Shown in pieces: positions 37,082-38,526 of a DNA stretch of 38,526 nucleotides (positions are counted from its first letter, which is position 1; each line of letters begins with the position of its first letter). The notes beneath the pieces were generated by a model, which saw only the letters and a program-made list of their open reading frames with translations, did no database searches and was not told the origin of the DNA. The position numbers were made by a program, and so were the translations under genes. The stretch covers positions 1 to 38,526 of the forward strand of contig JAEENG010000128.1 of assembly GCA_016283615.1 (NCBI GenBank). The letters run 5' to 3'. Source of the stretch: Treponema sp. GTDB taxonomy: Bacteria > Spirochaetota > Spirochaetia > Treponematales > Treponemataceae.

Positions 37082-38218
37082 ATGAAAAAGTATTTGAATT
37101 CAATAACTAAAATCGCAGTGCTTGCCTGTGCAGCACTTTTCTGCTCATGCAGCGGAGTAATTTTTGACACAATCCGTACGGAAGTAAAACTCACGGACGC
37201 CCAGGTTTCCGGAGACGTTTTCTGTATCACACGCCATTCAGGCACTGACGGCAGTGAATACCTTTACACAAGTCTCGGAACAATCAAACGAAAGGACGTA
37301 AAAGAAAATTCATCTGTCACAGGATTATACGGCGGCCAGTGGAAGTCTGTAAACAAACCCTCAGGACTTATCACAGGAATCATAAGCGCAAGCGACTCAT
37401 ACCTTTACCTTACAAGCCTTAAAATTGAAACAGTTGAAGACGACGGCGAAAACGAACCGAAGTCATATTCAATTTATTACAGCGACGACGACGGTAAAAC
37501 CTGGAATACTGTAAAACTCGAAGACGGAACAGATATTTCAACCCTCACATATACAGGTTCAATCACAAAAGTATTTGGAACAAACTCTCCAAAAGCCGCA
37601 AACCGCGCCGCATTCTTAAACTATGCAGGTCTTGTTTACAGACTCCAGGCAGGTAAAGCAACAGTGATTACTGAAGATTCAACTTATGTAAACCTGGGAA
37701 CAAGCAGCCAGTCAGTTGCACTTCTGGACGGCGTTTACTACTTCAGCGACAATTATTCCATGACAAGCAATGAAACAAGTTCAACAGACGCAACCTGCAT
37801 TTACACCGGAAGCAGCGATTCAATCAAATATCTTTACACAGGAAGCAGCGACTGGGTTTCTGTAGATCCTGATCTTGGAACAATTTACTCACTTTCCTAT
37901 GCACAGGACAAAATCCTCGTGGGAACATCAGAAGGAATCAAAAACGTCATCCTGGACGCAACAACAACAGACGCAAGCCTCAGATACTACATTCCGTCGA
38001 ATTCAACAGGCACATTCTCGTCAAACGCAGCCTCTGCCCTTTCTTCATACTATCAGGTATGGCAGACACTGGTTCTTGATCCGTCATTAGCGCTTGAAGA
38101 ATCTGACCTGTACGCAAGCATGGACTTTGAAGACTCATCATCAAACACATCTGCAACCTTCCAGAACGTGGGCATGTGGGCGTTCTACCCTGGCCGTGCC
38201 AGCTGGAACCGAGAATAA
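37082..38218 (+). CDS. Lipoprotein of unknown function
   Basis: MKKYLNSITKIAVLACAALFCSC lipobox; repeated Y/T/S-rich beta segments (YTGSSDSIKYLYTGSSDWVSV). Confidence 0.75.
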   Translation: MKKYLNSITKIAVLACAALFCSCSGVIFDTIRTEVKLTDAQVSGDVFCITRHSGTDGSEYLYTSLGTIKRKDVKENSSVTGLYGGQWKSVNKPSGLITGIISASDSYLYLTSLKIETVEDDGENEPKSYSIYYSDDDGKTWNTVKLEDGTDISTLTYTGSITKVFGTNSPKAANRAAFLNYAGLVYRLQAGKATVITEDSTYVNLGTSSQSVALLDGVYYFSDNYSMTSNETSSTDATCIYTGSSDSIKYLYTGSSDWVSVDPDLGTIYSLSYAQDKILVGTSEGIKNVILDATTTDASLRYYIPSNSTGTFSSNAASALSSYYQVWQTLVLDPSLALEESDLYASMDFEDSSSNTSATFQNVGMWAFYPGRASWNRE

Positions 38219-38526
38219 TGCCAGATCTGTTTGACACTGCACATCGAAAAGAACCTCTCGCTTCCAGGATGCGCCCCCGCAACCTTGATGAATACATCGG
38301 TCAGGACCACATTGTGGGAAAGGGCCGTCTTCTGCGCCGCGCTATCAGTGCAGACCAGTTAACTTCCGTCATTTTTTACGGTCCGCCGGGCTCGGGAAAA
38401 ACAACCCTTGCCCGCGTTATCGCAAATCACACTTCTTCAAATTTCATTACATTAAACGCAGTCCTGACAGGCGTTCAGGATATCAGAAACGCCATCAAAA
38501 ACGCCGACGAGTATTACAAGCTTTAT
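38218..38526 (+). CDS. rarA: AAA ATPase RarA/MgsA-like replication-associated recombination protein (truncated by window end)
   Basis: MPDLFDTAHRKEPLASRMRPRNLDEYIGQDHIVGKGRLLRRAISADQLTSVIFYGPPGSGKTTLARVIANHTSSNFITLNAVLTGVQDIRNAI; TAATG overlap with the preceding gene. Confidence 0.88.
   Translation, partial: MPDLFDTAHRKEPLASRMRPRNLDEYIGQDHIVGKGRLLRRAISADQLTSVIFYGPPGSGKTTLARVIANHTSSNFITLNAVLTGVQDIRNAIKNADEYYKLY

Overview
The window looks like a Treponema-type spirochaete chromosome. Support comes from a class I lysyl-tRNA synthetase, an rfuABCD-like riboflavin-uptake operon, a folD / outer-membrane barrel / lipoprotein / rarA block, and many lipoprotein signal peptides. Most of it is housekeeping: fhs (partial), a TrmR-like methyltransferase fused to a Cof-type HAD phosphatase, thiN, rfuABCD, lysS class I, a SPOR protein, miaB, folE2, cysK, an MCP, bioY-bioM-bioN behind a BirA-like operator, an SDR, a VUT-family transporter, folD and rarA (partial). 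The most interesting signal is a pair of very large paralogous surface lipoproteins, at about 1476-5689 and 17648-22405, both on the minus strand. Each has exactly 8 consecutive G inside its lipoprotein signal-peptide coding sequence. In one the 8-G tract is in frame (ON). In the other it is out of frame (OFF), and 9 or 6 G would restore a complete lipoprotein signal peptide. This predicts slipped-strand phase variation of a surface-lipoprotein family. The ON copy also has a leader whose inverted repeat covers its Shine-Dalgarno sequence, and it is followed by a GHKL-like ATPase plus DUF4325 (STAS-like) pair. Other observations: a roughly 145-bp cloverleaf-like intergenic element (35231-35375), a 23-bp-period array of dyads upstream of an AAA/DUF4143-type ATPase, a DUF3791/DUF3990 three-gene TA-like cassette, a RelBE-like cassette with a palindromic operator, and an RfuB with complementary degenerate ATPase halves. 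All family calls are from reading the translations; no database search was run.
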